The position numbers and the translations under genes are program-made. Below the pieces are notes generated by a model. That model worked only from the letters and a program-made list of their open reading frames with translations, had not been told where the DNA came from and did no database searches. A stretch of 64,000 nucleotides of DNA from Flavobacterium succinicans (GTDB lineage: Bacteria > Bacteroidota > Bacteroidia > Flavobacteriales > Flavobacteriaceae), in the NCBI RefSeq assembly GCF_001662485.1, contig NZ_JMTM01000004.1:57802-121801 (forward strand), given 5' to 3'. Positions 17,797 through 25,923 of this stretch are shown piece by piece. Within the stretch, counting starts at the first letter, position 1; every line of letters begins with the position of its first letter.

Positions 17797-18522
17797 GTGG
17801 AAAGGATTGCAAAAACCGACTTCATTTTGAATACTAAAATCACTATCGCTATCGACGGGTTTTCGTCTACAGGTAAAAGCACTTTAGCCAAACAATTAGC
17901 CAAACAATTAGGATATATTTATGTAGATACTGGTGCCATGTATAGGGCGGTAGCATATTTTGCTATGCAAAAAAATATTATTTCGCCTTCGGGTTTTGAT
18001 AAAACGGCTTTGATTGGTTTGCTTCCTTCGATTCAGTTGTCGTTTCAGTTTAATGAAGTTTTGGGCTTTGCCGAAATGTATTTGAACAATGAAAATGTAG
18101 AAAACCAAATCAGAACGATTGAAGTGTCTAATTATGTGAGTAAAGTAGCCGAGGTTTCTGAAGTTAGAGCTAAATTGGTCGAGCAACAACAAGAAATGGG
18201 AAAAAACAAAGGAATTGTGATGGACGGTCGCGATATAGGAACCGTTGTTTTTCCTGATGCGGAATTGAAAATTTTCATGACAGCAAGTGCTACAACACGA
18301 GCACAACGACGTTTTGCCGAGTTAGAACAAAAAGGAGATAAAGTGAGTTATGAAGAAGTGCTTCAAAATGTTGAAGAACGCGATTATATTGATACACATC
18401 GAGCCGATTCGCCTTTGATTATAGCTAACGATGCCATAGAAATTGACAATTCTGATTTAAGTAAAGAAGAACAATTTAAGATTGTTTTGGATTTGGTTGA
18501 CGAAGTGATTAATGCTAAGTAA
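17797..18522 (+). CDS. cmk: (d)CMP kinase
   Basis: Cytidylate kinase, which phosphorylates CMP and dCMP in pyrimidine nucleotide supply. The P-loop GFSSTGKST is near residues 22-30, with DTGAMYRAV and MDGRDIGTVVFPDA as further family signatures. The given start is GTG 17797 (241 aa); a TTG at 17827 would give MNTKITIAIDGF, closer to the usual N-terminus (231 aa). Both lie downstream of the TAACTTTG promoter, so the start is unresolved. Confidence 0.95.
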   Translation: MERIAKTDFILNTKITIAIDGFSSTGKSTLAKQLAKQLGYIYVDTGAMYRAVAYFAMQKNIISPSGFDKTALIGLLPSIQLSFQFNEVLGFAEMYLNNENVENQIRTIEVSNYVSKVAEVSEVRAKLVEQQQEMGKNKGIVMDGRDIGTVVFPDAELKIFMTASATTRAQRRFAELEQKGDKVSYEEVLQNVEERDYIDTHRADSPLIIANDAIEIDNSDLSKEEQFKIVLDLVDEVINAK

Positions 18523-18590
18523 GTTTTGTAAATCTCTTTTTAATATAGTAGATTTACCGCTTACTTTTTTTTAAAATTCAATTCGACTGT

Positions 18591-19967
18591 ATGGGAATTA
18601 AAATTAGATTGATCATAATGAGTTTTCTTCAATTTTTTGTTTGGGGAGCTTGGCTCATTACTATTGCCAATTTTTGGTTTGGCACAAAAAGCTGGGACGG
18701 AACGCAATTTGGATTAGTTTTCAGTACCATGGGAATCGCCTCATTGTTTATGCCTACCCTTACAGGAATTATTGCTGACAGATGGATTAATGCTGAAAAG
18801 CTTTATGGAGTTTTGCATATTTTGTATGCTTTGGTTTTGTTTTATTTGCCACAAATTACTACTCCTGATAACTTTATTTATGTGATGCTTTTGGCGATGT
18901 GTTGTTATATGCCAACGATTGCTTTGAGTAATTCTATTTCCTATACTGCCTTAAAATTGAATAATTGTGATGTAGTTAAAGATTTTCCACCGATTCGTGT
19001 TTTTGGGACGATTGGTTTTATTGTAGCCATGTGGATTACTAATTTAACTGGGAATAAAGCTTCGGCCTACCAGTTTTATATTGCTGGAATTGCCGCGGTA
19101 GGATTAGGATTGTATTCTTTTTCGTTGCCAAAGTGTAAACCACAAAAATTAATCAAAGAAAACGCTTCGTTTATGGAGCTAATGGGATTAGAGTCCTTTA
19201 AATTGTTTGCCAATTATAAAATGGCATTATTTTTTATCTTCTCCATGTTTTTGGGTGCAGCATTGCAGCTAACCAATGCTTATGGGGATGTTTTTTTAGA
19301 TGAGTTCAAACATTTTCCAAAATATGCCGATTCTTTTGTGGTAAAATATTCTACCATTATTATGTCGATTTCACAGATTTCGGAGACCTTATTTATTTTG
19401 GCGATTCCTTTCTTTTTGAAACGTTTTGGTATCAAACAAGTAATGCTAATTAGTATGCTGGCTTGGGTGTTGCGTTTTGGTTTGTTTGCTTTCGGGGATC
19501 CAGTGAATGGCTTGTGGATGATTATCTTGTCTTGTGTGGTTTACGGAATGGCTTTTGATTTCTTTAATATTTCGGGTTCTTTGTTTGTCGAGACAAATAC
19601 GGATGCTAAAAATCGCTCTTCCGCTCAGGGCTTGTTTATGATGATGACCAATGGGATTGGGGCTGTTTTAGGAAGTTTTACTTCGGGTTGGGCTATTGAT
19701 CAGTTTTTTACTAAGTCGTTCAAGACAACAACGGAATTAGCTGGATTTTTACAAACGGAAACTACAAATCCTAAAATGATGGAGTTTATTGGGTCTCAAG
19801 GAAAAAAAGTAGCTGTTGATGGCACATTAGATTCGGTTTTATTAATGAAAGATTGGCATCACATCTGGTTGGCTTTTGCTGTTTATGCTTTGATCATAGC
19901 TATTGCTTTTGCTTTGTTGTTCAAACATGAGCATCATCCTAAAGAGGTGGAGAATTTAAACCATTAA
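18591..19967 (+). CDS. nucleoside permease (NupG-type MFS)
   Basis: A 458-residue inner-membrane transporter with about 12 membrane segments. The N-terminal QFFVWGAWLITI and TGIIADRWINAEKLYG match the nucleoside:H+ symporter family (NupG/XapB). An insertion of about 35 residues near the C-terminal end (TKSFKTTTELAGFLQTE) lies between the last helices, common in Bacteroidetes members. It probably imports nucleosides by proton symport; specificity is not predictable. It follows cmk by 68 nt, so co-transcription is possible and fits nucleotide salvage. Confidence 0.9.
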   Translation: MGIKIRLIIMSFLQFFVWGAWLITIANFWFGTKSWDGTQFGLVFSTMGIASLFMPTLTGIIADRWINAEKLYGVLHILYALVLFYLPQITTPDNFIYVMLLAMCCYMPTIALSNSISYTALKLNNCDVVKDFPPIRVFGTIGFIVAMWITNLTGNKASAYQFYIAGIAAVGLGLYSFSLPKCKPQKLIKENASFMELMGLESFKLFANYKMALFFIFSMFLGAALQLTNAYGDVFLDEFKHFPKYADSFVVKYSTIIMSISQISETLFILAIPFFLKRFGIKQVMLISMLAWVLRFGLFAFGDPVNGLWMIILSCVVYGMAFDFFNISGSLFVETNTDAKNRSSAQGLFMMMTNGIGAVLGSFTSGWAIDQFFTKSFKTTTELAGFLQTETTNPKMMEFIGSQGKKVAVDGTLDSVLLMKDWHHIWLAFAVYALIIAIAFALLFKHEHHPKEVENLNH

Positions 19968-19991
19968 GGTTTAATTTGTATGATATAGTAG

Positions 19992-20027
19992 AAATCCTAA
20001 CTAGTTGTAGACTTGTTAGGATTTTTT
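19992..20027 (+). terminator. rho-independent terminator after nucleoside permease
   Basis: AAATCCTAAC (19992-20001) pairs with GTTAGGATTT (20015-20024), followed by T residues. Confidence 0.8.
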
Positions 20028-20056
20028 ATTACCGATAAATCCTATTCTAACTTCAA

Positions 20057-20154
20057 TAGCCCCGATAGCAGTGAAAATCCTTTTATGTTTTTTTTTAACA
20101 TAAAAGATTGCAACGGATAGCGGGATTCCTGCCAGCAAAAAAGCCTAATCTTTC
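20057..20154 (-). repeat. dispersed palindromic repeat, copy 3 (inverted)
   Basis: The reverse complement of the family at 13808 and 38144: outer TCCCG / CGGGG arms, a central stem CTTTTATGTT / AACATAAAAG with a different sequence from the other copies, and GGAT after the stem. It also shares GAAAGATT-n-GGCTTTTTTG with copy 1. It occupies most of the 19968-20363 gap; the remainder holds the nucleoside permease terminator, the rpsA promoter and the rpsA leader. Confidence 0.8.
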
Positions 20155-20214
20155 GCTTCAAAATAGTTTTATAGACTCATTTGATTTTAGTTGACTACAT
20201 CTAGGGTTAAATAT

Positions 20215-20245
20215 TTTGCCATATTGATTAATTGTTTTACTTTTG
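20215..20245 (+). promoter_or_regulatory. promoter of rpsA
   Basis: TTTG (20215-20218), a 19-nt spacer and TACTTTTG (20238-20245), an excellent match. The leader is about 110 nt and begins with a small hairpin CACC-TTTT-GGTG just after the -7. A leader of that length fits the autogenous control known for S1, but no element is recognised. Confidence 0.8.
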
Positions 20246-20363
20246 CACACCTTTTGGTGAATAAGAGTTTCCTTTAGGTATCAACTATTTATGTAAAACA
20301 ACTTCTGTTTTTTCTCTCGCTTTAAGAAACTCAAGATAAACAGAATACAAATTTTTTATCAGC

Positions 20364-22139
20364 ATGTCTGAACAATTAAAATCACAAGAAGAGTTTTTAG
20401 CAAATTTTAACTGGCATAACTTCGAAGAAGGGATCGATGCAGTAGATGAGAAAAACTTATTAGAATTCGAAGAACTAGTATCAAAAACTTTCATCGCTAC
20501 AGACCAAGAAGAAGTTGTTGAAGGTGTAGTTGTTAGAATTACAGATAGAGACGTTATCGTTGATATCAATGCTAAATCGGAAGGTGTTATTTCATTAAAT
20601 GAATTCCGTTACAACCCAAATTTAAAAGTAGGTGACAAAGTAGAAGTATTAATTGACATCCGTGAGGACAAAACTGGTCAATTGGTATTATCTCACAGAA
20701 AAGCTCGTACTATTAAATCATGGGATAGAGTTATTGCTGCGAACGAAACAGGTGAAATCGTTACCGGTTTTGTAAAATGCAGAACTAAAGGTGGTATGAT
20801 CGTTGATGTTTTCGGAATTGAAGCCTTCTTACCAGGATCTCAAATTGATGTGAAACCAATTAGAGATTACGATGTATACGTAAACAAAAACATGGAATTC
20901 AAAGTGGTAAAAATCAACCACGAATTCAAAAACGTTGTAGTATCTCACAAAGCGCTTATCGAAGCGGATATTGAAGTACAGAAAAAAGAAATCATCGGTC
21001 AATTACAAAAAGGACAAGTATTAGAAGGTGTGGTTAAAAACATTACTTCTTATGGTGTGTTTATTGACTTAGGTGGTGTAGATGGATTAATTCACATTAC
21101 TGACCTTTCTTGGAGTAGAATCAACCACCCAAGTGAAGTGCTGGAATTAGACCAAAAATTAAACGTTGTAATCCTTGATTTCGATGATGAGAAAACAAGA
21201 ATACAATTAGGATTGAAACAATTAAACGCTCACCCATGGGATGCTTTAGATGCTAACTTAGCAGTTGGTGACAAAGTGAAAGGTAAAGTAGTAGTTATCG
21301 CTGATTACGGTGCTTTCATTGAAGTAGCTGAAGGTGTTGAAGGTTTAATCCACGTTTCTGAAATGTCATGGTCTACTCACTTACGTTCTGCTCAAGATTT
21401 CGTAAAAGTAGGAGATGTCGTTGAAGGAGTTATTTTAACTTTGGATAGAGATGACCGTAAAATGTCATTAGGTATCAAACAATTGACTCAAGATCCTTGG
21501 ACTGACATTACTTCTAAATACCCAGTAGGTTCTAAACATACAGGTATTGTTAGAAACTTTACAAACTTTGGTATTTTCGTAGAATTAGAAGAAGGAATTG
21601 ATGGATTAATCTACATTTCTGATCTTTCTTGGACTAAGAAAATCAAACACCCATCTGAATTTGTAAATGTTGGTGAAAAATTAGACGTAGTTGTATTAGA
21701 ATTAGATGTTGACGGACGTAAATTATCTTTAGGTCACAAACAAACTACTGCTAATCCTTGGGATCAATACGAAGATTCATTCGCTGTAGGAACGATCCAT
21801 AATGGTGAAATTTCTGAAATCGTTGACAAAGGAGCTACTGTAGAATTTGGAGATGATATCGTTGCTTTCATTCCTACTCGTCACTTGGAAAAAGAAGACG
21901 GTAAGAAATTGAAAAAAGGTGAATCTGCAGATTTCAAAGTAATTGAATTTAATAAAGAATTCAAAAGAGTAGTGGCTTCTCACACTGCTATCTTCCGTGA
22001 AGAAGAAGAGAAAAATGTGAAAGCTGCAACTGAAAATACTTCATCTGCTTCTACTAACGCACCAGCTGCAACTTTAGGAGATAACAATGATGTGTTAGCT
22101 GCATTGAAAGCTAAAATGGAAAAATCTGAGAAAAAATAA
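20364..22139 (+). CDS. rpsA: 30S ribosomal protein S1
   Basis: A 591-residue S1 with six S1/OB repeats. Examples are VEGVVVRITDRDVIVDINAK (about 52-71), VLEGVVKNITSYGVFIDLGG (about 220-240) and KHTGIVRNFTNFGIFVELEE (about 390-410). The C-terminal tail is Ala/Thr/Lys-rich (about 550-591). S1 binds mRNA at the small subunit and assists initiation. In Bacteroidetes, where Shine-Dalgarno sites are largely absent as here, its contribution is thought to be large. It is monocistronic with a strong promoter and terminator. Confidence 0.97.
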   Translation: MSEQLKSQEEFLANFNWHNFEEGIDAVDEKNLLEFEELVSKTFIATDQEEVVEGVVVRITDRDVIVDINAKSEGVISLNEFRYNPNLKVGDKVEVLIDIREDKTGQLVLSHRKARTIKSWDRVIAANETGEIVTGFVKCRTKGGMIVDVFGIEAFLPGSQIDVKPIRDYDVYVNKNMEFKVVKINHEFKNVVVSHKALIEADIEVQKKEIIGQLQKGQVLEGVVKNITSYGVFIDLGGVDGLIHITDLSWSRINHPSEVLELDQKLNVVILDFDDEKTRIQLGLKQLNAHPWDALDANLAVGDKVKGKVVVIADYGAFIEVAEGVEGLIHVSEMSWSTHLRSAQDFVKVGDVVEGVILTLDRDDRKMSLGIKQLTQDPWTDITSKYPVGSKHTGIVRNFTNFGIFVELEEGIDGLIYISDLSWTKKIKHPSEFVNVGEKLDVVVLELDVDGRKLSLGHKQTTANPWDQYEDSFAVGTIHNGEISEIVDKGATVEFGDDIVAFIPTRHLEKEDGKKLKKGESADFKVIEFNKEFKRVVASHTAIFREEEEKNVKAATENTSSASTNAPAATLGDNNDVLAALKAKMEKSEKK

Positions 22140-22158
22140 TTTCTTGATTTTATGATGT

Positions 22159-22198
22159 AAATCCTGTCTTGTTGTAAAACAAGGCAGGATTTTTTTTT
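22159..22198 (+). terminator. rho-independent terminator after rpsA
   Basis: AATCCTGTCTTGTT (from 22160) pairs with ACAAGGCAGGATT (to about 22191), followed by eight or more T. Strong. Confidence 0.9.
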
Positions 22199-22255
22199 AG
22201 GTATAAATCTCATAGCTTTTTTTATTTTTTCTGTTTTTTATTAATAATCAAGTAA

Positions 22256-22289
22256 TTGTTTATTTTTTGTATGAAAATGTTTATTTTTG
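22256..22289 (+). promoter_or_regulatory. putative promoter of the gliding-type operon
   Basis: TATTTTTG (22282-22289) lies 20 nt before the ATG; TTG at 22256-22258 gives a 23-nt spacer, longer than usual. Confidence 0.5.
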
Positions 22290-22308
22290 ATAAATAAAAA
22301 ATAATTTT

Positions 22309-24948
22309 ATGATAAAAAAGCTACTTTTTTCTTCGTCTTTTCGGAGTGTTTATTTTTTCTTAGCCTTATTATTCATTTTTCTATCGTCTACTAGTGCTAA
22401 AGCACAATGTGCAGGTGGTGATAATGCTGTAGAAATTTGTAATATAACCGATCCTAGTAGTGCCTCAGTTAATCTTTTTAATTTGCTAAGTGGAAACCCG
22501 TCAGCGGGTGGCGTTTGGAAGGATGTTGATAAATCAGGTGGCTTTGACAAAACTACAGGGATTCTAAACGCACAACAAGTAAAGAAAAGCGGTATTTATC
22601 ATTTTAGCTATACCGTACCTAATGTTACAGGTTGCGCAGATAATACAGCAGAGCTAACGGTAACAATTGGTGGTTATGCTGGAGTTCCTGCTCCAAATTC
22701 TTCAATTTGCAATACCGAACTTGCTTTTAATTTATTTCAAGTATTTGATGGTAATTTTTTATCGCCTCAAACCGGAGGTATTTGGAAAGGGAATACAACT
22801 AATCTAGGATTGAATGATAATTTATTAGATGCTTCGGTATTAAACCCAGGGAGTACTTATTCATATACTTATACAATTCCAGTTGTTGGTAATTGCCCTG
22901 TGCCACCTCCAGTGACAGTTTTTGTAACCATATATCGTTCACCAATTTCTGGAGTACCTACAAATATCAGTTTATGTTCGAATGAATTAAGTGCCAATAC
23001 CAATTTTAACTTAAACAATCTATTAGTTGGTGAAGATAACGATGGTACCTGGACTGAATTTGGAACCTCAGAAATAAGTGATGATGATGATAATAAGGTG
23101 AATTTGCTAGCAATTTATAACAAGTTTGGTCCTGGAGTTTATCGTTTTGCCTATACGGTGTTATCTAAAAGTAATGTTTGTGCTGATCAGAAATCAGAAG
23201 TAGAAATTACAATTGAAAAGCAACGTGATTATACTGGTACTACTTTACTTGTGAACTCAGATATTTGTGAAAATGAAATTACTACAGCTACTTATACTGC
23301 AACTTTAACACAAGGTAATAATCCAATTCCTGATGGTAATTATGAAGTTACCTATAGCGTTTCGGGTAATTTGGCAATCAAAACCATACAACCTTTTGTT
23401 GGAGGCAAATTGGTTTTTCCAATTGAACGCACCAATTTTCAAAATGTTAATGATTATACTGTTAAAATAGAAGAGATTAAGCAAGTGACAAGCACAAACA
23501 TTTGTAAGGCTAATATTGGTACGGTTGAAGATATTTTGCATGTTTATGCAATACCAAATATAAATAGTGCTACTCTCAAAATTGATCCCATTTGCCAAGG
23601 CGAAAATGCCACAGTTGTAATCTCCGGGATTTCTAATCTTACCAATGGTACTTATGCTATTTTATATAATTTAAGTGGTTTGAATGGAGCAACTTCTATT
23701 TCAACCGACATCAATGTAGTAGGAGGGACTTCAAGTTTTCTTATTCCTTCCAACTTGATTCCAGTTGCTGGCACCACCACCATCACTATTACTAAAATTG
23801 TAAATAAAATTTCTAATTGTAGCAATAGTACAACCCTAAAAAAAGAATTTATTGTAAATTCTTTACCAATACTGACTAATTTGGTTATGACGGTAAATGA
23901 TGTTTGTCAAGGTTCTCCCACAAGTGTAAAACTAACGGGATTAGAAAATTTGTTAGCAACTACCTTTGCCTATACCATATCAGGATCTAATACAGTTGCA
24001 ACAAAAACTATTTCATTAAACGTCATAGCCGGCGCTGTAAGTTTTACTATTCCATCATCCGAGATAACAAATATAGGAACAACAACTATAACCATTGCTA
24101 ATGTAACAAACGCTTCGACGGGTTGTTCCACTGTAGCGTCATTTTCTAAGTCGTTTAGCATTAATTTAATTCCATCAGTACCATTAGCGCCAAATAGTCA
24201 GCCTTTTTGTACTAATGATAATGCAACCTTGGGGAATTTAATTCCAAAAGGAAATCAATATATATGGTATGATGCTCCTACCAGTACACAACCCTTAGTT
24301 ATAAGTACAAAATTGATGACAGGGAAATACTATGTAAGAGAAAGAAATGTTTCCGGTTGTGAGTCTAATCCAACATTGGTCAATGTCATCATTACTAATG
24401 TCCCAATTCCAGTTTTAGCCGCAAATGGACAAAATTTTTGTGGCATAGATAAACCAACTATTTTAAGTTTAGCTAATAAGACAAATTTTTCGGGAACCAT
24501 TCAATGGTATGATGCTTTAAATAATGGAAATTTATTAGAGAATTCTAAATTGCTTTCAGAAGGGGCTACTTATTATGGTTTTAATTTTGATAATGCTACA
24601 AATTGTACTTCAAGTCCATTGGTTGTAACGGTTTCACTAAAAGATTGTACCCCAACACCGGATAATTTCTTTATCCCAGATGGGTTTTCTCCCAATGGAG
24701 ACGGGATAAATGACTTCTTTCAAATTCAAAATATTGAATTTGTGTATCCCAATTATACTATAGAAATTTTTAATCGCTATGGAAATATAGTATTCAAAGG
24801 AGATGTGAATAAACCTGCTTGGGACGGAAAAAATGAAAATTCCAATTTTATAAGTGGCGAATCAGCAACTGGAGTTTATTTTTATAGTATTCATTATAAT
24901 AAAGATAATTTGCCTCCTACACAAGGACAACTTTACTTAAATCGATAA
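22309..24948 (+). CDS. T9SS-secreted protein with gliding-motility type B C-terminal domain
   Basis: An 879-residue surface protein. A signal peptide (about 1-33, ending SAKAQ) is followed by Ig-like repeats beginning with cysteine motifs (VEICNI, SICNTE, SLCSNE, DICENE, PICQGE, DVCQGS, FCTND, FCGID), each about 75-110 residues. The C-terminal ~90 residues from FFIPDGFSPNGDGIND to QLYLNR match the gliding-motility-associated (type B) T9SS sorting domain (TIGR04131-like). Such proteins are exported by the T9SS and attached to the surface with a PorP/SprF partner, which is encoded next. It resembles a short SprB-type adhesin; its ligand is unknown. Confidence 0.9.
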   Translation: MIKKLLFSSSFRSVYFFLALLFIFLSSTSAKAQCAGGDNAVEICNITDPSSASVNLFNLLSGNPSAGGVWKDVDKSGGFDKTTGILNAQQVKKSGIYHFSYTVPNVTGCADNTAELTVTIGGYAGVPAPNSSICNTELAFNLFQVFDGNFLSPQTGGIWKGNTTNLGLNDNLLDASVLNPGSTYSYTYTIPVVGNCPVPPPVTVFVTIYRSPISGVPTNISLCSNELSANTNFNLNNLLVGEDNDGTWTEFGTSEISDDDDNKVNLLAIYNKFGPGVYRFAYTVLSKSNVCADQKSEVEITIEKQRDYTGTTLLVNSDICENEITTATYTATLTQGNNPIPDGNYEVTYSVSGNLAIKTIQPFVGGKLVFPIERTNFQNVNDYTVKIEEIKQVTSTNICKANIGTVEDILHVYAIPNINSATLKIDPICQGENATVVISGISNLTNGTYAILYNLSGLNGATSISTDINVVGGTSSFLIPSNLIPVAGTTTITITKIVNKISNCSNSTTLKKEFIVNSLPILTNLVMTVNDVCQGSPTSVKLTGLENLLATTFAYTISGSNTVATKTISLNVIAGAVSFTIPSSEITNIGTTTITIANVTNASTGCSTVASFSKSFSINLIPSVPLAPNSQPFCTNDNATLGNLIPKGNQYIWYDAPTSTQPLVISTKLMTGKYYVRERNVSGCESNPTLVNVIITNVPIPVLAANGQNFCGIDKPTILSLANKTNFSGTIQWYDALNNGNLLENSKLLSEGATYYGFNFDNATNCTSSPLVVTVSLKDCTPTPDNFFIPDGFSPNGDGINDFFQIQNIEFVYPNYTIEIFNRYGNIVFKGDVNKPAWDGKNENSNFISGESATGVYFYSIHYNKDNLPPTQGQLYLNR

Positions 24949-24976
24949 TTTATACTTTACCATTAAACTAAATTCA

Positions 24977-25912
24977 ATGAAAAAAATAATACTTTTTGTG
25001 TTTTTTTTATTTTTTATAACAAAAGCCTCTGCGCAGCAAGATCCCCATTTTACTCAATATATGACTAATATGAGCGTGATTAATCCAGCTTATACAACAG
25101 GAAATGCTTCTGTACTCAATTTAGGAAGTTTGTACCGCTATCAATGGTCAGGAATTAAAGGAGCCCCAAGAACGATAACTTTATTTGCGCATATGCCTTT
25201 CTACGAAAAACTAGAAGGTGGTTTTTCTTTGATTTCAGATGATATTGGAGATGGAGCTAAGAAGGAAACCAATTTTTTTGCAGATTTTGCATATAACTTT
25301 CAATTGAATGAAAGGCAACGAATAGCGTTTGGCGTTAAAGCGGGAGTCAGCACTATTACTACAAATTTTAATGGATTCCGATTAAATAGTGGCAATAGCA
25401 CTACTGATAATGCATTTGCTGAAAATATAAATGAAACGGTTCCTAATATTGGAGTTGGCGCTTATTTTTTTGGGGACAAATATTATGTTGGACTGTCGAT
25501 ACCCAACTTGCTCTCTGCGGAACATATCAAATTTAGACCCACTATAAATTCCTTTGGTCCACAAGAAATCCATACTTTTTTTACGGGCGGATATGTGCTT
25601 GATATTAATGAAGCATTTAAATTTAAGCCTGCTTTTATGGCTGTTTTTGTGAAAGGAGCCCCTGTATCTGTAGATTTAACGGCAAATGTTTTGTACAACG
25701 AAAAGTTTGAATTAGGAGCAGCCTACCGTTTTAATGATTCGGTAAGTCTTTTGATGAATGTTAATGTTACGCCTAGCCTTAGAATTGGTTATTCTTATGA
25801 TTACACTACTTCTAGTCTGAGTCAATTTAATTCGGGTTCACACGAAATTGTACTCTTGTATAATCTCAATTTATTAGGTAAAGGCTATGACAAATCACCT
25901 AGATTCTTTTAA
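24977..25912 (+). CDS. PorP/SprF family type IX secretion membrane protein
   Basis: A 311-residue outer-membrane protein. A signal peptide (ending KASAQ) is followed by QDPHFTQYMTNMSVINPAYTTG, the family hallmark, then beta strands of a barrel to a C-terminal LYNLNLLGKGY. SprF is required for secretion and anchoring of SprB in F. johnsoniae. Here it follows a type B CTD protein by 28 nt and precedes an OmpA protein by 11 nt, so it probably serves that secreted protein specifically. Confidence 0.93.
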   Translation: MKKIILFVFFLFFITKASAQQDPHFTQYMTNMSVINPAYTTGNASVLNLGSLYRYQWSGIKGAPRTITLFAHMPFYEKLEGGFSLISDDIGDGAKKETNFFADFAYNFQLNERQRIAFGVKAGVSTITTNFNGFRLNSGNSTTDNAFAENINETVPNIGVGAYFFGDKYYVGLSIPNLLSAEHIKFRPTINSFGPQEIHTFFTGGYVLDINEAFKFKPAFMAVFVKGAPVSVDLTANVLYNEKFELGAAYRFNDSVSLLMNVNVTPSLRIGYSYDYTTSSLSQFNSGSHEIVLLYNLNLLGKGYDKSPRFF

Positions 25913-25923
25913 ATAATACAAAC